DNA of 64,000 bases from Pedobacter panaciterrae (lineage in GTDB: Bacteria; Bacteroidota; Bacteroidia; Sphingobacteriales; Sphingobacteriaceae): the NCBI RefSeq assembly GCF_013204795.1, contig NZ_JABMKW010000020.1:1116001-1180000 (forward strand), written 5' to 3'. The notes beneath the pieces are model-generated. The model was not told the DNA's origin and searched no databases. It saw nothing but the letters and a program-made list of their open reading frames with translations. The translations under genes were made by a program, and so were the position numbers. Of this stretch, positions 1 to 8,483 are shown piece by piece; the first letter of the stretch is position 1; each line of letters opens with the position of its first letter.

Positions 1-2
1 AC

Positions 3-2663
3 CTTGCTATGGCATTAGAGGGACTGGTAGCAGGGCTAAATGTGAGTGGTGTGAATGGAGGGCCGGGCTCGTCTGCCAGAATACTGCTAAGAGGTACCGC
101 AAGCAAGGATGCCGGGCCGCCTCTTTTTATTATTAATGGTATACCTATAGATAATACTCAGCGTGGGAGTGCAAATGAATATGGAGGTGTAGATTATGGG
201 GATGGAATCAGTAACATCAACCCCGATGACGTAGAGACGATTACCGTATTAAAAGGATCTTCCGCTTCTGCTTTATATGGTGCACGTGCCGCAAATGGTG
301 TGATCATAATTACCATTAAAAGTGGAAAAAAGAAATCGGGTAATTCTGTTGAATACAATTCCAATTTCTCATTTGACAGTCCTGTAAACAATACCGATTA
401 TCAATACATATATGGTCAGGGTTTACAAAATTTAAGGCCGCAAAACATCGCAGGAGCAATTGCAACCGGTATACTTAGCTGGGGAGAAAAAATGGATGGA
501 CTGCAAAGCGTACAAATTAATGGAGAAAACCGTCCCTATGTACCGGTAAAAGACAATATAAAAACATTCTATAGAACGGCGCCGGCATTTACAAATACCA
601 TTTCCCTAAATGGCGGATCAGATAAAAGCAGCTATCACGCATCTGCCTCGGTTCTTGATTATCAATCTATTTTAAGGAATAGCGATCTGAACAGAAAAAC
701 AGCCAACCTATTTACCTCGTATGACCTGACCAGAAAACTTACACTCACGTTAAATGGCAATTACATTTACGAACGCGGAAAAAACAGATCCTACCTTAGC
801 GATGGCCCTATCAATGCGAATTACGGCATCGCTGCCATAGCAACAAGTGCAGATCAAGCGTTGTTAGCTCCGGGATATGATGTAAATACCGGAGCCGAGA
901 CCAGGTGGAATGCGGATGAATACAAAACCAATCCATATTTCACCATCAATAAAAAAGAAGACAATTCTTCGCGTGACAGATTTATATCCTCGGCGCTTAT
1001 CAAATACGATTTGAGCAACTGGGTGTTCCTACAAGGAAGATTTGGTTATGACATTAGCAATGACCATATTATCAGTATAGTACCAACAGGCACCGCTTTT
1101 TCTATAAATGGCCAGGGTGGGATAAACGCTTTAAATCAATCAAAAACATCAGAATTAAATACCGACATTCTTCTTTCGGGAAACAGAGATATTACTAAAG
1201 ACCTTAACATAGACATATCTGCAGGGGCAAGCTTCCGTAATAGAAGAACAAAATCTAATGAGCTAACTGGTACTCAATTTATTATACCCTATTTGTACAC
1301 GGTTGAAAATCTAGCTGCCGTTAGTAGTAAAAATGCCCTAACAAGAATTGTTACTCAGTCGGCGTATTACACGATTGACCTGGATTTCAAAAAATATCTT
1401 ACCCTATCATCCACCGGCCGATACGATGTATACTCTACGCTTCCACGCAATAGCAGGGGCATTTTTGTGCCAAGCGTTTCCGGAAGTTTTATATTCTCTA
1501 ACTTTTTAAAAATAAAAGGTCTGGATTTTGGTAAAATAAGAGCAAGTTTTGCCCAAACAAGCGGAGAACCAGCAGTGCCTTATACCACACAGATCTATTA
1601 TTCTTCAGATAAGTCCATAAACGGTGTTCCTCTAGGAAATTTTTCCAGGGATCTGCCCAACTACAATCTGAAGCCTTTCACTTTAAATGAATTTGAAACC
1701 GGCATTAATTTAAAACTTTTCGGAAACAAATTAGACCTTGATTTCACTTATTTCCACAGGATTACCAATAAGGAAATTATTAACGCCGGGCAATCTGTAA
1801 CCACAGGATTCACATCCGCTTATGTAAATTTAGGCAAAACCCGTAATACAGGTATCGAAACTTCTATACAAACCAATTTGATAACCAATAAGAATTTTAG
1901 TTGGAAGGCAGGAATCAATGCCAGTCACATAAATAACTTATTGATATCAATAGATGGTATCAGCAGCTATGCGTTTGGGGGCACCTATCGTCCATTAAAC
2001 GCAAGTACAGCCCTTGTTGTTGGCAAGTCTATCACCCAGATCATGGCTTATGATTATCAGCGCGACAAGAATGGGAACATGATCATCGGTACAGATGGAA
2101 TTCCGAAACGAGGGGATATGAAACCAATGGGCAGTGTTCTTCCATCTTACTACGGAGGTTTCAGTAATAACTTCCAATATAAAAGCTTCAGTTTAAGCTT
2201 TCTAATCGATTATAAATTTGGAAACAAAATCCTGTCGGCTACAGAAACCTACTCCTATGTTCTGGGCCTTAATAAGGCAACCCTTATTGGTCGTGAAACA
2301 GGTATAGTTGCCAACGGTGTGTATGAAAATGGAGAAACAAATACCATAAATGTTCCTGCCTATAACTACTACCCGGCGTTGGCTACAAACATCTCCGCAC
2401 TCGCTGTTTTAAACGGCAGTTTTATAAAACTAAGACAAGTTGTGCTTGGCTACACATTCTCGTCCAAAATATTAAATAAAACGCCTTTTAAAAATGTATC
2501 AATAGATTTAATAGGAAGGAATCTATTAACTATTTTGAAGTATACTAAAAATATAGACCCCGAATCTCAGTTCTCTCCCAGCCTTGCTTATGCAGGAATA
2601 GAGGGCGCATCATTACCTGCAACAAGAACGTTTGGTATAAACCTAAATCTGAAGTTTAAATAA
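3..2663 (+). CDS. SusC/RagA-family TonB-dependent outer membrane receptor, 5' end cut by window
   Basis: This is the outer membrane channel of a SusC/SusD nutrient uptake pair, moving a glycan or peptide into the periplasm with energy from TonB-ExbBD. The open frame runs in from the window edge, so the signal peptide, carboxypeptidase-like domain and TonB box lie upstream. The visible part opens inside the plug domain (NVSGVNGGPGSSARILLRG, then PLFIINGIPIDN and LKGSSASALYGARAANGVI, the usual SusC plug signatures). About 700 residues of beta-barrel follow, ending in LNLKFK. The next gene, 9 bases downstream, is a SusD partner, which confirms the class. The substrate cannot be read from the sequence. 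The first Met in view, at position 9, is internal and not the start. Confidence 0.93.
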   Translation, partial: LAMALEGLVAGLNVSGVNGGPGSSARILLRGTASKDAGPPLFIINGIPIDNTQRGSANEYGGVDYGDGISNINPDDVETITVLKGSSASALYGARAANGVIIITIKSGKKKSGNSVEYNSNFSFDSPVNNTDYQYIYGQGLQNLRPQNIAGAIATGILSWGEKMDGLQSVQINGENRPYVPVKDNIKTFYRTAPAFTNTISLNGGSDKSSYHASASVLDYQSILRNSDLNRKTANLFTSYDLTRKLTLTLNGNYIYERGKNRSYLSDGPINANYGIAAIATSADQALLAPGYDVNTGAETRWNADEYKTNPYFTINKKEDNSSRDRFISSALIKYDLSNWVFLQGRFGYDISNDHIISIVPTGTAFSINGQGGINALNQSKTSELNTDILLSGNRDITKDLNIDISAGASFRNRRTKSNELTGTQFIIPYLYTVENLAAVSSKNALTRIVTQSAYYTIDLDFKKYLTLSSTGRYDVYSTLPRNSRGIFVPSVSGSFIFSNFLKIKGLDFGKIRASFAQTSGEPAVPYTTQIYYSSDKSINGVPLGNFSRDLPNYNLKPFTLNEFETGINLKLFGNKLDLDFTYFHRITNKEIINAGQSVTTGFTSAYVNLGKTRNTGIETSIQTNLITNKNFSWKAGINASHINNLLISIDGISSYAFGGTYRPLNASTALVVGKSITQIMAYDYQRDKNGNMIIGTDGIPKRGDMKPMGSVLPSYYGGFSNNFQYKSFSLSFLIDYKFGNKILSATETYSYVLGLNKATLIGRETGIVANGVYENGETNTINVPAYNYYPALATNISALAVLNGSFIKLRQVVLGYTFSSKILNKTPFKNVSIDLIGRNLLTILKYTKNIDPESQFSPSLAYAGIEGASLPATRTFGINLNLKFK

Positions 2664-2672
2664 CTGTATGCT

Positions 2673-4271
2673 ATGAAAAAAGTAATTATTCTTCCATTGG
2701 TTTTAATAATGATCATTATGTTTAGCTGCAGTAAAGAGAAGTTGGATAAAATAAATACAGATCCGACAAAATCCAATGCTTCAAACTATGACCCTAATGG
2801 TCTACTTTCAACAGCACAATTAAAGTTCGCAAATAAAGGTTATTATCAGTTGCTTTATCAAAGCACAATGACGCAGTTACTCGCATCTACTTATTACTAT
2901 TATAATAATGGGGATAAATATATAAATGTGGCGAGCTTTACCGATTATCAAGGAAGGATTTTTGAAGAGGGCTATGCAGAGGCCTCCACAATAAGAGAAA
3001 TGCAGCGACTAGCAACTGAAAAAGATGCTGATAAATATTCAAATCTGATCAATATTGGTGACATCATGTTTGTACTAATTTTGCAAAGAATCACGGATAC
3101 TTATGGAGATGTACCTTATAATGAAGCCGCAAAAGCCAGGCAAGGTATTAAATATCCCTTATATGATAAACAGGAGGACATCTACAATTCCATGTTATTA
3201 GACCTTGAAAAAGCCATTGACAATTTGAATCCTGATAAACCGGGGCCAACTGCAGATCTGTTTTACAATGGAGACATTAACAAATGGAAGAAGTTTGGCT
3301 ATGCTTTAATGATACGGGTAGCGATGAGATTGAGCAAAGTTCGACCAGATATCGCGCGACTCTGGGTTGAAAAAGCTTCAACCCATGCTTTTTCTGACGC
3401 AAGTGACAACGCAATTCTAATGACTGATGCTACCAGCTCGGGTAGCCAAAATAGCTCTTCAGTTGCATTACGTGTGTTTTCAGATTATATTGAAGTAAAA
3501 TGGAGCAAAACCTTAATTGATTATCTAAGAGATACTGGCGATCCAAGATTGGCCGTCATCGCTGAAATACCTCAGGATGGTCTTGCAAAAAATATAAATC
3601 AAACACTTTCAGGAAATACAGAGGCATCAGTTCAAATTGGACTGCCTAACGGATATGATCTGCTTGGAGGAAATACCGATATCAGCAAACATCCCTTATA
3701 TCCTGGAGGAACAGGTTCAGGAGCTGATTTTGCTCCTCTAGGTAAATACTCCCGACCAAGAACTGCTGTATACCTAAAACTTGGCGGACCCATTTTTATC
3801 ATAACGTATGCCGAAACACAGTTTTTACTCGCTGAGGCAAAACTGAAAGGATGGAATGTTCCCGGCACCGCGGCGGAACATTATTCAAATGGTCTGAGGG
3901 GCGCATTGCAATCAATGGAACAACAGGATCTACAGGCAAAAATAGCCCCTGAAATCATCAACGTCTACGTAAATGAGCATCCATTAACCCAATCTGACCC
4001 GGAATCAGCCCTTAATCAAATTAACACCCAGTATTGGGTGGCTACAGGCACCAATTTCAATTTTATTGAATCCTGGCTAAATTGGAAAAGATCCGGTTAC
4101 CCTAAATTGATACCTGTTAACTATACTGGTAATGTAACTAATGGGACCATACCCAGAAGAATGATATACCTATCCTCTGAAGCTTTGAATAATCCTGAGA
4201 ACTATAAAGCTGCAGTTGCGAGATTAAATGGTGGTGATGCACTAACATCAAGGGTATGGTGGGATAAATAA
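2673..4271 (+). CDS. SusD/RagB-like surface lipoprotein
   Basis: This is the surface substrate-binding lipoprotein that caps the SusC channel upstream. The N-terminus is a lipoprotein signal (basic KK, hydrophobic core, MFSC) with the lipidated Cys at residue 19. The rest, 532 residues in all, fits the SusD-like_2 family: an early segment with YGDVPYNEAAKARQG, typical of the TPR-like core, and a late ESWLNWKRSGYPKLIP segment that is a strong family signature. It starts 9 bases after the susC stop, so the two are surely co-transcribed. No glycoside hydrolase or peptidase gene is adjacent on this side, so the substrate stays unknown. Confidence 0.93.
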   Translation: MKKVIILPLVLIMIIMFSCSKEKLDKINTDPTKSNASNYDPNGLLSTAQLKFANKGYYQLLYQSTMTQLLASTYYYYNNGDKYINVASFTDYQGRIFEEGYAEASTIREMQRLATEKDADKYSNLINIGDIMFVLILQRITDTYGDVPYNEAAKARQGIKYPLYDKQEDIYNSMLLDLEKAIDNLNPDKPGPTADLFYNGDINKWKKFGYALMIRVAMRLSKVRPDIARLWVEKASTHAFSDASDNAILMTDATSSGSQNSSSVALRVFSDYIEVKWSKTLIDYLRDTGDPRLAVIAEIPQDGLAKNINQTLSGNTEASVQIGLPNGYDLLGGNTDISKHPLYPGGTGSGADFAPLGKYSRPRTAVYLKLGGPIFIITYAETQFLLAEAKLKGWNVPGTAAEHYSNGLRGALQSMEQQDLQAKIAPEIINVYVNEHPLTQSDPESALNQINTQYWVATGTNFNFIESWLNWKRSGYPKLIPVNYTGNVTNGTIPRRMIYLSSEALNNPENYKAAVARLNGGDALTSRVWWDK

Positions 4272-4274
4272 AAA

Positions 4275-4314
4275 GTACTCCTAATTCACTACTATTTAAT
4301 GAATAAAGGAGTAC
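4275..4314. terminator. Hairpin between convergent susD and MFS genes
   Basis: GTACTCCT at 4275-4282 pairs with AGGAGTAC at 4307-4314, and an inner ATTCA/TGAAT pair lengthens the stem. It sits between the susD stop and the stop of the oppositely oriented transporter gene. There is no clean T-tract directly after it, so its role as a bidirectional terminator is inferred from position. Confidence 0.45.
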
Positions 4315-4329
4315 GATCGAGCGCAAAAA

Positions 4330-5562
4330 TTATCTTTTTTTACTACCCTCTATATTTGGGAGAAACCCTGTAAAAATCCCAATCAAAGGAAGAAAAGCAC
4401 AAATTTTAAATACATATTCAATACTGGTCTGATCGGCCAGCTTCCCCAAAACTGCGGAGCCTAATCCGCCCATACCAAATGCAAAACCGAAGAACAGACC
4501 AGCAATCATCCCCACTTTTCCGGGTACCAATTCGGTTGCATAAACCAGTATTGCAGAAAATGCGGAAGAAATAATTAAGCCAATAACAACAGATAAAGCA
4601 CCTGTCCAGAATAAAGAAACATACGGCAGCAATAATGTGAATGGCGCTGCACCTAGAATTGAGATCCAGATGATATACTTACGGCCAAATCTATCTCCTA
4701 ATGGTCCTCCAATTAACGTACCGGCAGCAACAGCCCCTAAAAAAGCAAATAGGTAGACCTGAGACTGCTGCACCGACACATTAAATTTATCCATTAGGTA
4801 GAATGTGTAATAGCTAGTCATACTAGCCATGTAGAAGTATTTTGAAAAGATAAGTACCATCAAAATACCTAAGGAAAGTACCACTCGGTTCTTAGATAAA
4901 TTATGATGAACCTCTTCCTTAAGGATGCTTTTATTTAATGCCTTTAAGGCCAATTGTTCCTGATACCATTTTGCAACCCTAGACAGTACTACAATACCTA
5001 AAATTGCAGCTAATGAAAACCATATAAGGTAAAATTGACCATGAGGGACAACTATAATTGCCGCCAAAAGCGGACCTATAGCACTACCTGCATTTCCACC
5101 CAGCTGAAAAATAGATTGTGCAAGTCCCTTTTTACCTCCGGAAGCTAAATGTGCTACCCTGGAAGATTCCGGATGGAATATTGAGGACCCTACTCCTATT
5201 AAACTTACTGCAAGAAGGATATTTAAAAAACTGGAAGCAAAGGACACAGCTACAAGTCCACAGAGCGTAAAACCCATTGCAATAACAAGTGAATACGGGC
5301 GGGGCCTCTTATCTGTATAAAAACCAATAAAGGGTTGCAATATTGATGCTGTTAGCTGATAAGTTAAAGTGATAAGACCTATTTGAGCAAACGTAAGACT
5401 GAACTTTTCTTTTATTACAGGATATACAGCAGGAATTACTGCCTGAAGCATATCATTAAGTAAATGTGTAAAACTAATTGTGAATAAAATAGAGAATACT
5501 GTTTGCTGTGTAATTCTCTTTGTGTCGATAACGGCAGTGTTTGTAAAAGATGTTTTTTCCAT
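4330..5562 (-). CDS. MFS transporter, fosmidomycin-resistance (Fsr) type
   Basis: A 410-residue inner membrane proton antiporter of the major facilitator superfamily. The segments FTHLLNDMLQAVIPAVYPVIKEKFSL, FIGFYTDKRP and GVGSSIFHPESSRVAHLASGGKKG are close to the Fsr/fosmidomycin-resistance subfamily, and about twelve hydrophobic helices can be followed through the protein. The gene lies 40 bases downstream of a GntR/FCD regulator on the same strand, and the gap holds the same palindrome that precedes the regulator, so the pump is probably controlled by it. The true substrate is not known; Fsr homologues export various small polar compounds. Confidence 0.88.
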   Translation of the reverse strand: MEKTSFTNTAVIDTKRITQQTVFSILFTISFTHLLNDMLQAVIPAVYPVIKEKFSLTFAQIGLITLTYQLTASILQPFIGFYTDKRPRPYSLVIAMGFTLCGLVAVSFASSFLNILLAVSLIGVGSSIFHPESSRVAHLASGGKKGLAQSIFQLGGNAGSAIGPLLAAIIVVPHGQFYLIWFSLAAILGIVVLSRVAKWYQEQLALKALNKSILKEEVHHNLSKNRVVLSLGILMVLIFSKYFYMASMTSYYTFYLMDKFNVSVQQSQVYLFAFLGAVAAGTLIGGPLGDRFGRKYIIWISILGAAPFTLLLPYVSLFWTGALSVVIGLIISSAFSAILVYATELVPGKVGMIAGLFFGFAFGMGGLGSAVLGKLADQTSIEYVFKICAFLPLIGIFTGFLPNIEGSKKR

Positions 5563-5571
5563 ATTTTTCAG

Positions 5572-5590
5572 ATCAGATCATCTGATGAAT
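5572..5590. promoter_or_regulatory. Palindromic operator before the Fsr-like pump gene
   Basis: ATCAGATCATCTGAT (5572-5586) is an inverted repeat, overlapping the 11-mer TCATCTGATGA (5578-5588). It lies 10 bases before the pump start codon on the minus strand. Nearly the same sequence, TCATCAGATGAAT, precedes the regulator gene itself. Shared palindromes before a GntR gene and its neighbour are the usual arrangement for a FadR/FCD-type operator. Confidence 0.6.
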
Positions 5591-5602
5591 TTTAATAAAT
5601 TT

Positions 5603-6268
5603 TTATTGAGATACGTGTCCTAATATTTTTGCGGCAATGTTCCAGGCCTTTTTTGGGTCTCCGGCGATAATGCTTTTTAGCAACTGCTCATGATATATGT
5701 AAGTTTCTTCGAAGGCTCTGGCATCTGAATGTGTTTGAAGGAACCAATTTTTTAAATGAATGGAGGCTGATTTATATAAGTCGGCAAGTATTTCATTCTT
5801 TGAAGCTTCGGCAATTGATATATGAAATTGCACATCTGCTTCAATACATTCATCTATTAATCCCTCCTTGGCCGCTCTTCTTCTGTTTTCCAGATGAGTT
5901 CTTATGATTATAATATCACTTTCAGTTCTGTTAAGTGCTGCTTTCTCTGCAATTTTCATTTCAAGTAATTGCCTAACCTCATCCAGATCTTTAACATTCG
6001 CACGCTTTAACCGCAAATCCATAGGTTCCCTATTTGCTGTTAGCTGATCTACAAAAGTTCCAATCCCTTGTTGAACTCTAAGTAACCCAGAATTAGCTAA
6101 TATTTTTATGGCTTCCCTTATAGTTGAGCGTCCAACACCAAAGTTTTTCATTAATTCCGGTTCTATCGGCAACTGTTCATTCACTTTGTATTGTCCAAGA
6201 GAAATCTGCTCACTTAATCGCGCGGCTACTTCATCCGCAAGAGACTTTTTTTGTATAAGATCTTTCAT
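5603..6268 (-). CDS. GntR family regulator, FadR/FCD subfamily
   Basis: A 221-residue cytoplasmic ligand-responsive transcription factor. Residues 1-75 form the GntR winged helix (LADEVAARLSEQISLGQYKVNEQLP, then GVGRSTIREAIKILANSGLLRVQQGIGTFV, the GntR recognition region). Residues from about 95 form the all-helical FCD ligand domain: RQLLEMKIAEKAA, later DVQFHISIAEASKNEILADLY with its metal-type D and H, and HEQLLKSIIAGDPKKAW carrying a third His. FCD regulators usually sense small organic acids. The next gene is an Fsr-like pump, and matching palindromes lie before both genes, which points to autoregulation and pump control. The ligand is unknown. Confidence 0.9.
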   Translation of the reverse strand: MKDLIQKKSLADEVAARLSEQISLGQYKVNEQLPIEPELMKNFGVGRSTIREAIKILANSGLLRVQQGIGTFVDQLTANREPMDLRLKRANVKDLDEVRQLLEMKIAEKAALNRTESDIIIIRTHLENRRRAAKEGLIDECIEADVQFHISIAEASKNEILADLYKSASIHLKNWFLQTHSDARAFEETYIYHEQLLKSIIAGDPKKAWNIAAKILGHVSQ

Positions 6269-6271
6269 GTT

Positions 6272-6296
6272 AATTCATCATATCATCAGATGAATT
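6272..6296. promoter_or_regulatory. Palindromic operator before the GntR gene
   Basis: AATTCATC (6272-6279) pairs with GATGAATT (6289-6296), and the inner 11-mer TCATCAGATGA (6283-6293) matches the pump-gene palindrome except for its centre base. It begins 4 bases upstream of the regulator start codon at 6268. Autoregulation by the GntR/FCD protein is the simplest reading. Confidence 0.6.
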
Positions 6297-6335
6297 CAAA
6301 GGTAGAAATTAAAATACATCTAACAAAGAAATCAA

Positions 6336-6369
6336 TAAAAAAAGGGCTCAAAACTAATTGAACCCTTTT
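6336..6369 (-). terminator. Rho-independent terminator of the lipocalin-like gene
   Basis: AAAAGGGcTCAA (6340-6351) pairs with TTGAaCCCTTTT (6358-6369). On the minus strand the stem is followed by a run of T (plus-strand A run from 6336), as expected for the end of the gene stopping at 6393. Confidence 0.7.
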
Positions 6370-6392
6370 CCCTAAACCAAACTATTTTACTC

Positions 6393-6881
6393 TTATTTCG
6401 CTGCTTTTGTAAAATTCAAGACAATGTAAGCAGTTTTTGCTCCATATTCTACAGGTGATTTAATAACCATACTATTGCCATCTGTAGAAGACAATACCGA
6501 TCTGTAACCAGAAGTTACGTTTTTGGCTTTTTCGCCTTCAAAGATCTTTTTGAATTGGAATGTCTCGTCAGCAGGACTTACTGACCAGTATATTTTCTGA
6601 GTTTTTGCAGTACACTCTCCTCCACCTGGTAAGGTATAGCTTCCGTTTCCGCTATTAGTGAGACTCCAGGTACTTCCTTTGAAGCAAGTATAAGAACCTT
6701 CATCAAACAATGATTTTACTGCTGATTGCGGCAAGCCTTCAAATGTAATATCATTTAAAACCCAATTACCAGTTACATTACCTTTCTTTAAACTTTGAGT
6801 TGCACCACCTTTAGGCGAACAACTTTGCAAAACCATTAACGAACTGCATAAAATGGCTGCTATCAGTAATATTCTTTTCAT
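6393..6881 (-). CDS. Lipocalin-like lipoprotein
   Basis: A 162-residue exported lipoprotein. The signal peptide ends with the lipobox LQSC, putting the lipidated Cys at residue 21. The mature part (GNWVLNDITFEG, CFKGSTWSLTNSGNGSYTLPG, ECTAKTQKIYWSV, later GYRSVLSSTDGNSMVIKSP) alternates short strands in the manner of the Bacteroidetes lipocalin-like families, where a small beta-barrel binds a hydrophobic ligand. The family assignment rests on overall pattern. It stands alone, with its own terminator, and is divergent from the transsulfuration gene. Ligand and physiological role are unknown. Confidence 0.75.
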   Translation of the reverse strand: MKRILLIAAILCSSLMVLQSCSPKGGATQSLKKGNVTGNWVLNDITFEGLPQSAVKSLFDEGSYTCFKGSTWSLTNSGNGSYTLPGGGECTAKTQKIYWSVSPADETFQFKKIFEGEKAKNVTSGYRSVLSSTDGNSMVIKSPVEYGAKTAYIVLNFTKAAK

Positions 6882-6951
6882 ATTCTTCTTTAATTTGATA
6901 ATTCAATTACATAAATCTTGCCAAAACTTAAGGCGAATAACATTATACCCT

Positions 6952-6959
6952 TAACTTTG
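6952..6959 (+). promoter_or_regulatory. Bacteroidetes -7 box of the transsulfuration gene
   Basis: TAACTTTG fits the TAnnTTTG -7 consensus of the Bacteroidetes primary sigma factor, 40 bases before the start codon at 7000. No convincing TTTG -33 element lies at the usual 17-23 base spacing, so this is moderate evidence. Confidence 0.5.
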
Positions 6960-6999
6960 TTACATCTTATGCCCAATCTTAACTTTTAACCCCGTAATA

Positions 7000-8118
7000 A
7001 TGAAGCCAGAAACACTTGCAATACATGCTGGAAATTTATATAAAGTCAGCACTAATGATGTTACACCTCCTATAAATCTATCTACCACATTCCTGAGAGA
7101 TGAAGATGGTGGCTACTCTGGTGGACATATGTATAGCAGAGTAAGTAATCCAAATAGATCAGCACTGGAAAATGCGCTTTCAGAATTAGAAAAAGGTGTA
7201 GAAGCCTGTGCGTTTTCTTCAGGAAATACGGCTGGAATGGCAGTTTTTCAGGCTTTAAAACCAGGAAGCCATATCATTGCTCCTGACGACATGTACTGGG
7301 GTTTTAAAAAACAACTGCAGACCATTTTTAAAGATACTCTTGAAATTGATTTTATAGATCTTACGAACCTTGATAACATAGCAAAATTCATTAAGAAGAA
7401 TACTGTATTGATATGGATAGAAACCCCTTCTAATCCATTATTAAAAATTACAGATATTGCCGGGGTTTCCAAAATCGCCAAGGAGAACAACCTTATTCTT
7501 GCATGCGACAGCACTTTTGCTTCGCCATGCTTACAAAACCCTATTGATTTTGGGGCGGATATTGTAATGCACTCTTCCACAAAATATATTGGTGGCCATA
7601 GTGATGTTCTGGGTGGGGTACTTATCACGGCAGAAAAAAATGAATTTTGGGAAAAGATCAGAAACATACAGCAAGTTGGTGGAGCAGTACCCTCTCCTTT
7701 CGATTGTTTTCTGTTAATAAGAAGTATCAAAACATTGGCATACCGCATGCGCGGCCATTGTACTAATGGATTGGCTTTAGCATTACATCTAGAAAAACAC
7801 CCTGCTATTGAAAGAGTTTATTATCCGGGATTAATAACCCACCCTCAGTACGACATCGCAAAAAGGCAAATGAATGGCTATGGAGGAATGTTATCGGTGT
7901 TAGTTAAAGGTGGATCTGATGAAGCCAGAAAAGTGGTTAATAAAGTTAAAGTCTTTGCGCAGGCTACAAGTTTAGGTGGAGTTGAAAGTTTAATAGAACA
8001 CCGTGCATCTGTTGAAGGACCTGACACCAAAACCCCACAAAATTTAATTCGGATATCTGTTGGGCTTGAGCATATAGATGATCTAATAGCAGATTTAGAT
8101 CAGGCACTTGCAGGATAA
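7000..8118 (+). CDS. Cystathionine gamma-synthase/lyase-type PLP enzyme
   Basis: A 372-residue enzyme of the Cys/Met metabolism PLP family (fold type I). SSTKYIGGHSDVLGG carries the PLP-binding lysine at residue 195. Other family marks are MYSRVSNPNRSALENALSELE near the start, ACDSTFASPCLQNPIDFGADIVMHS with the PLP-ring Asp, and GGVESLIEHRAS and RISVGLEHIDDLIADLDQAL at the end. Length and motifs fit cystathionine gamma-synthase, cystathionine gamma-lyase and methionine gamma-lyase, and the sequence alone does not separate them. It is upstream of the met operon but separated from it by a promoter and riboswitch, so it is probably its own unit. Role: interconversion of cysteine and homocysteine. 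Confidence 0.85.
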   Translation: MKPETLAIHAGNLYKVSTNDVTPPINLSTTFLRDEDGGYSGGHMYSRVSNPNRSALENALSELEKGVEACAFSSGNTAGMAVFQALKPGSHIIAPDDMYWGFKKQLQTIFKDTLEIDFIDLTNLDNIAKFIKKNTVLIWIETPSNPLLKITDIAGVSKIAKENNLILACDSTFASPCLQNPIDFGADIVMHSSTKYIGGHSDVLGGVLITAEKNEFWEKIRNIQQVGGAVPSPFDCFLLIRSIKTLAYRMRGHCTNGLALALHLEKHPAIERVYYPGLITHPQYDIAKRQMNGYGGMLSVLVKGGSDEARKVVNKVKVFAQATSLGGVESLIEHRASVEGPDTKTPQNLIRISVGLEHIDDLIADLDQALAG

Positions 8119-8167
8119 AATCAAGCAACCCCATCAAAAAATTAATTTACAACACTGTAATACAACA

Positions 8168-8210
8168 AGTTAATAAATATCCAAAATATAATTTTGGATA
8201 TTTATTAACT
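8168..8210. repeat. 43-base perfect palindrome overlapping the met operon promoter
   Basis: The 20-base arm AGTTAATAAATATCCAAAAT (8168-8187) is followed by a 3-base loop ATA and its exact reverse complement (8191-8210). It lies 50 bases after the stop of the upstream gene and contains the -33 element of the met promoter in its right arm. It may be a repressor operator, an AT-rich terminator for the upstream gene, or both. Confidence 0.75.
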
Positions 8211-8224
8211 TAAATCTACATTTG
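8193..8224 (+). promoter_or_regulatory. Promoter of the metY-metX-hom operon
   Basis: TTTG at 8193-8196, a 20-base spacer and TACATTTG at 8217-8224 match the Bacteroidetes consensus TTTG-N(17-23)-TAnnTTTG. Transcription would start near 8230, about 50 bases before the riboswitch. The -33 element is inside the right arm of the palindrome. Confidence 0.75.
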
Positions 8225-8278
8225 CAATATCATTTAGCGAAAGCTAACCAAGTCAACCTTCCTTAATAAAAAGGTTTG

Positions 8279-8390
8279 ATTTATAAAGAAGTGGCGAGAG
8301 ACAGGCTCTTTGACCCACTGGCAACCCTCCCAAGATGGAGAAGGTGCCAATTCCTGACCAAAAGACATGGTGTCGTTTGGAAAGATAAAT
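8279..8390 (+). promoter_or_regulatory. SAM-I (S-box) riboswitch
   Basis: This cis-acting RNA senses S-adenosylmethionine and shuts down the methionine genes downstream. P1 is ATTTAT (8279-8284) with ATAAAT (8385-8390). The conserved core is present in order: AAGAAGTGGCGAGAGAC, TTTGACCCACTGGCAACC, and AAGGTGCCAATTCCTGACC. P4 is formed by CCAAAaGACA and TGTCgTTTGG around a TGG loop. The position between the promoter and metY fits the usual role. No standard terminator directly follows the aptamer. Instead a short ORF starts 9 bases later, so output may be through translation or attenuation. Confidence 0.9.
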
Positions 8391-8399
8391 TGAAACAAA

Positions 8400-8483
8400 A
8401 TGAAAACTGTAAGCATTACTTCAAATCTGTTTAATTATTGTTATCCTCAGCAGGCTAATTGCATGTGCTGTTGCATACTATAA
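8400..8483 (+). CDS. Cys-rich 27-residue upstream ORF (candidate leader peptide)
   Basis: The ORF begins 9 bases after the SAM riboswitch and ends 147 bases before metY. It encodes MKTVSITSNLFNYCYPQQ, then ANCMCCCIL. Five of its last fourteen residues are Cys, with Met in the middle of the CMCCC run. Met and Cys are the end products of the operon's pathway, so ribosome stalling at scarce Cys-tRNA is an attractive mechanism. No family is known to me for this peptide. The start is preceded by A-rich sequence typical of translated Bacteroidetes genes. Translation is inferred. Confidence 0.55.
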   Translation: MKTVSITSNLFNYCYPQQANCMCCCIL

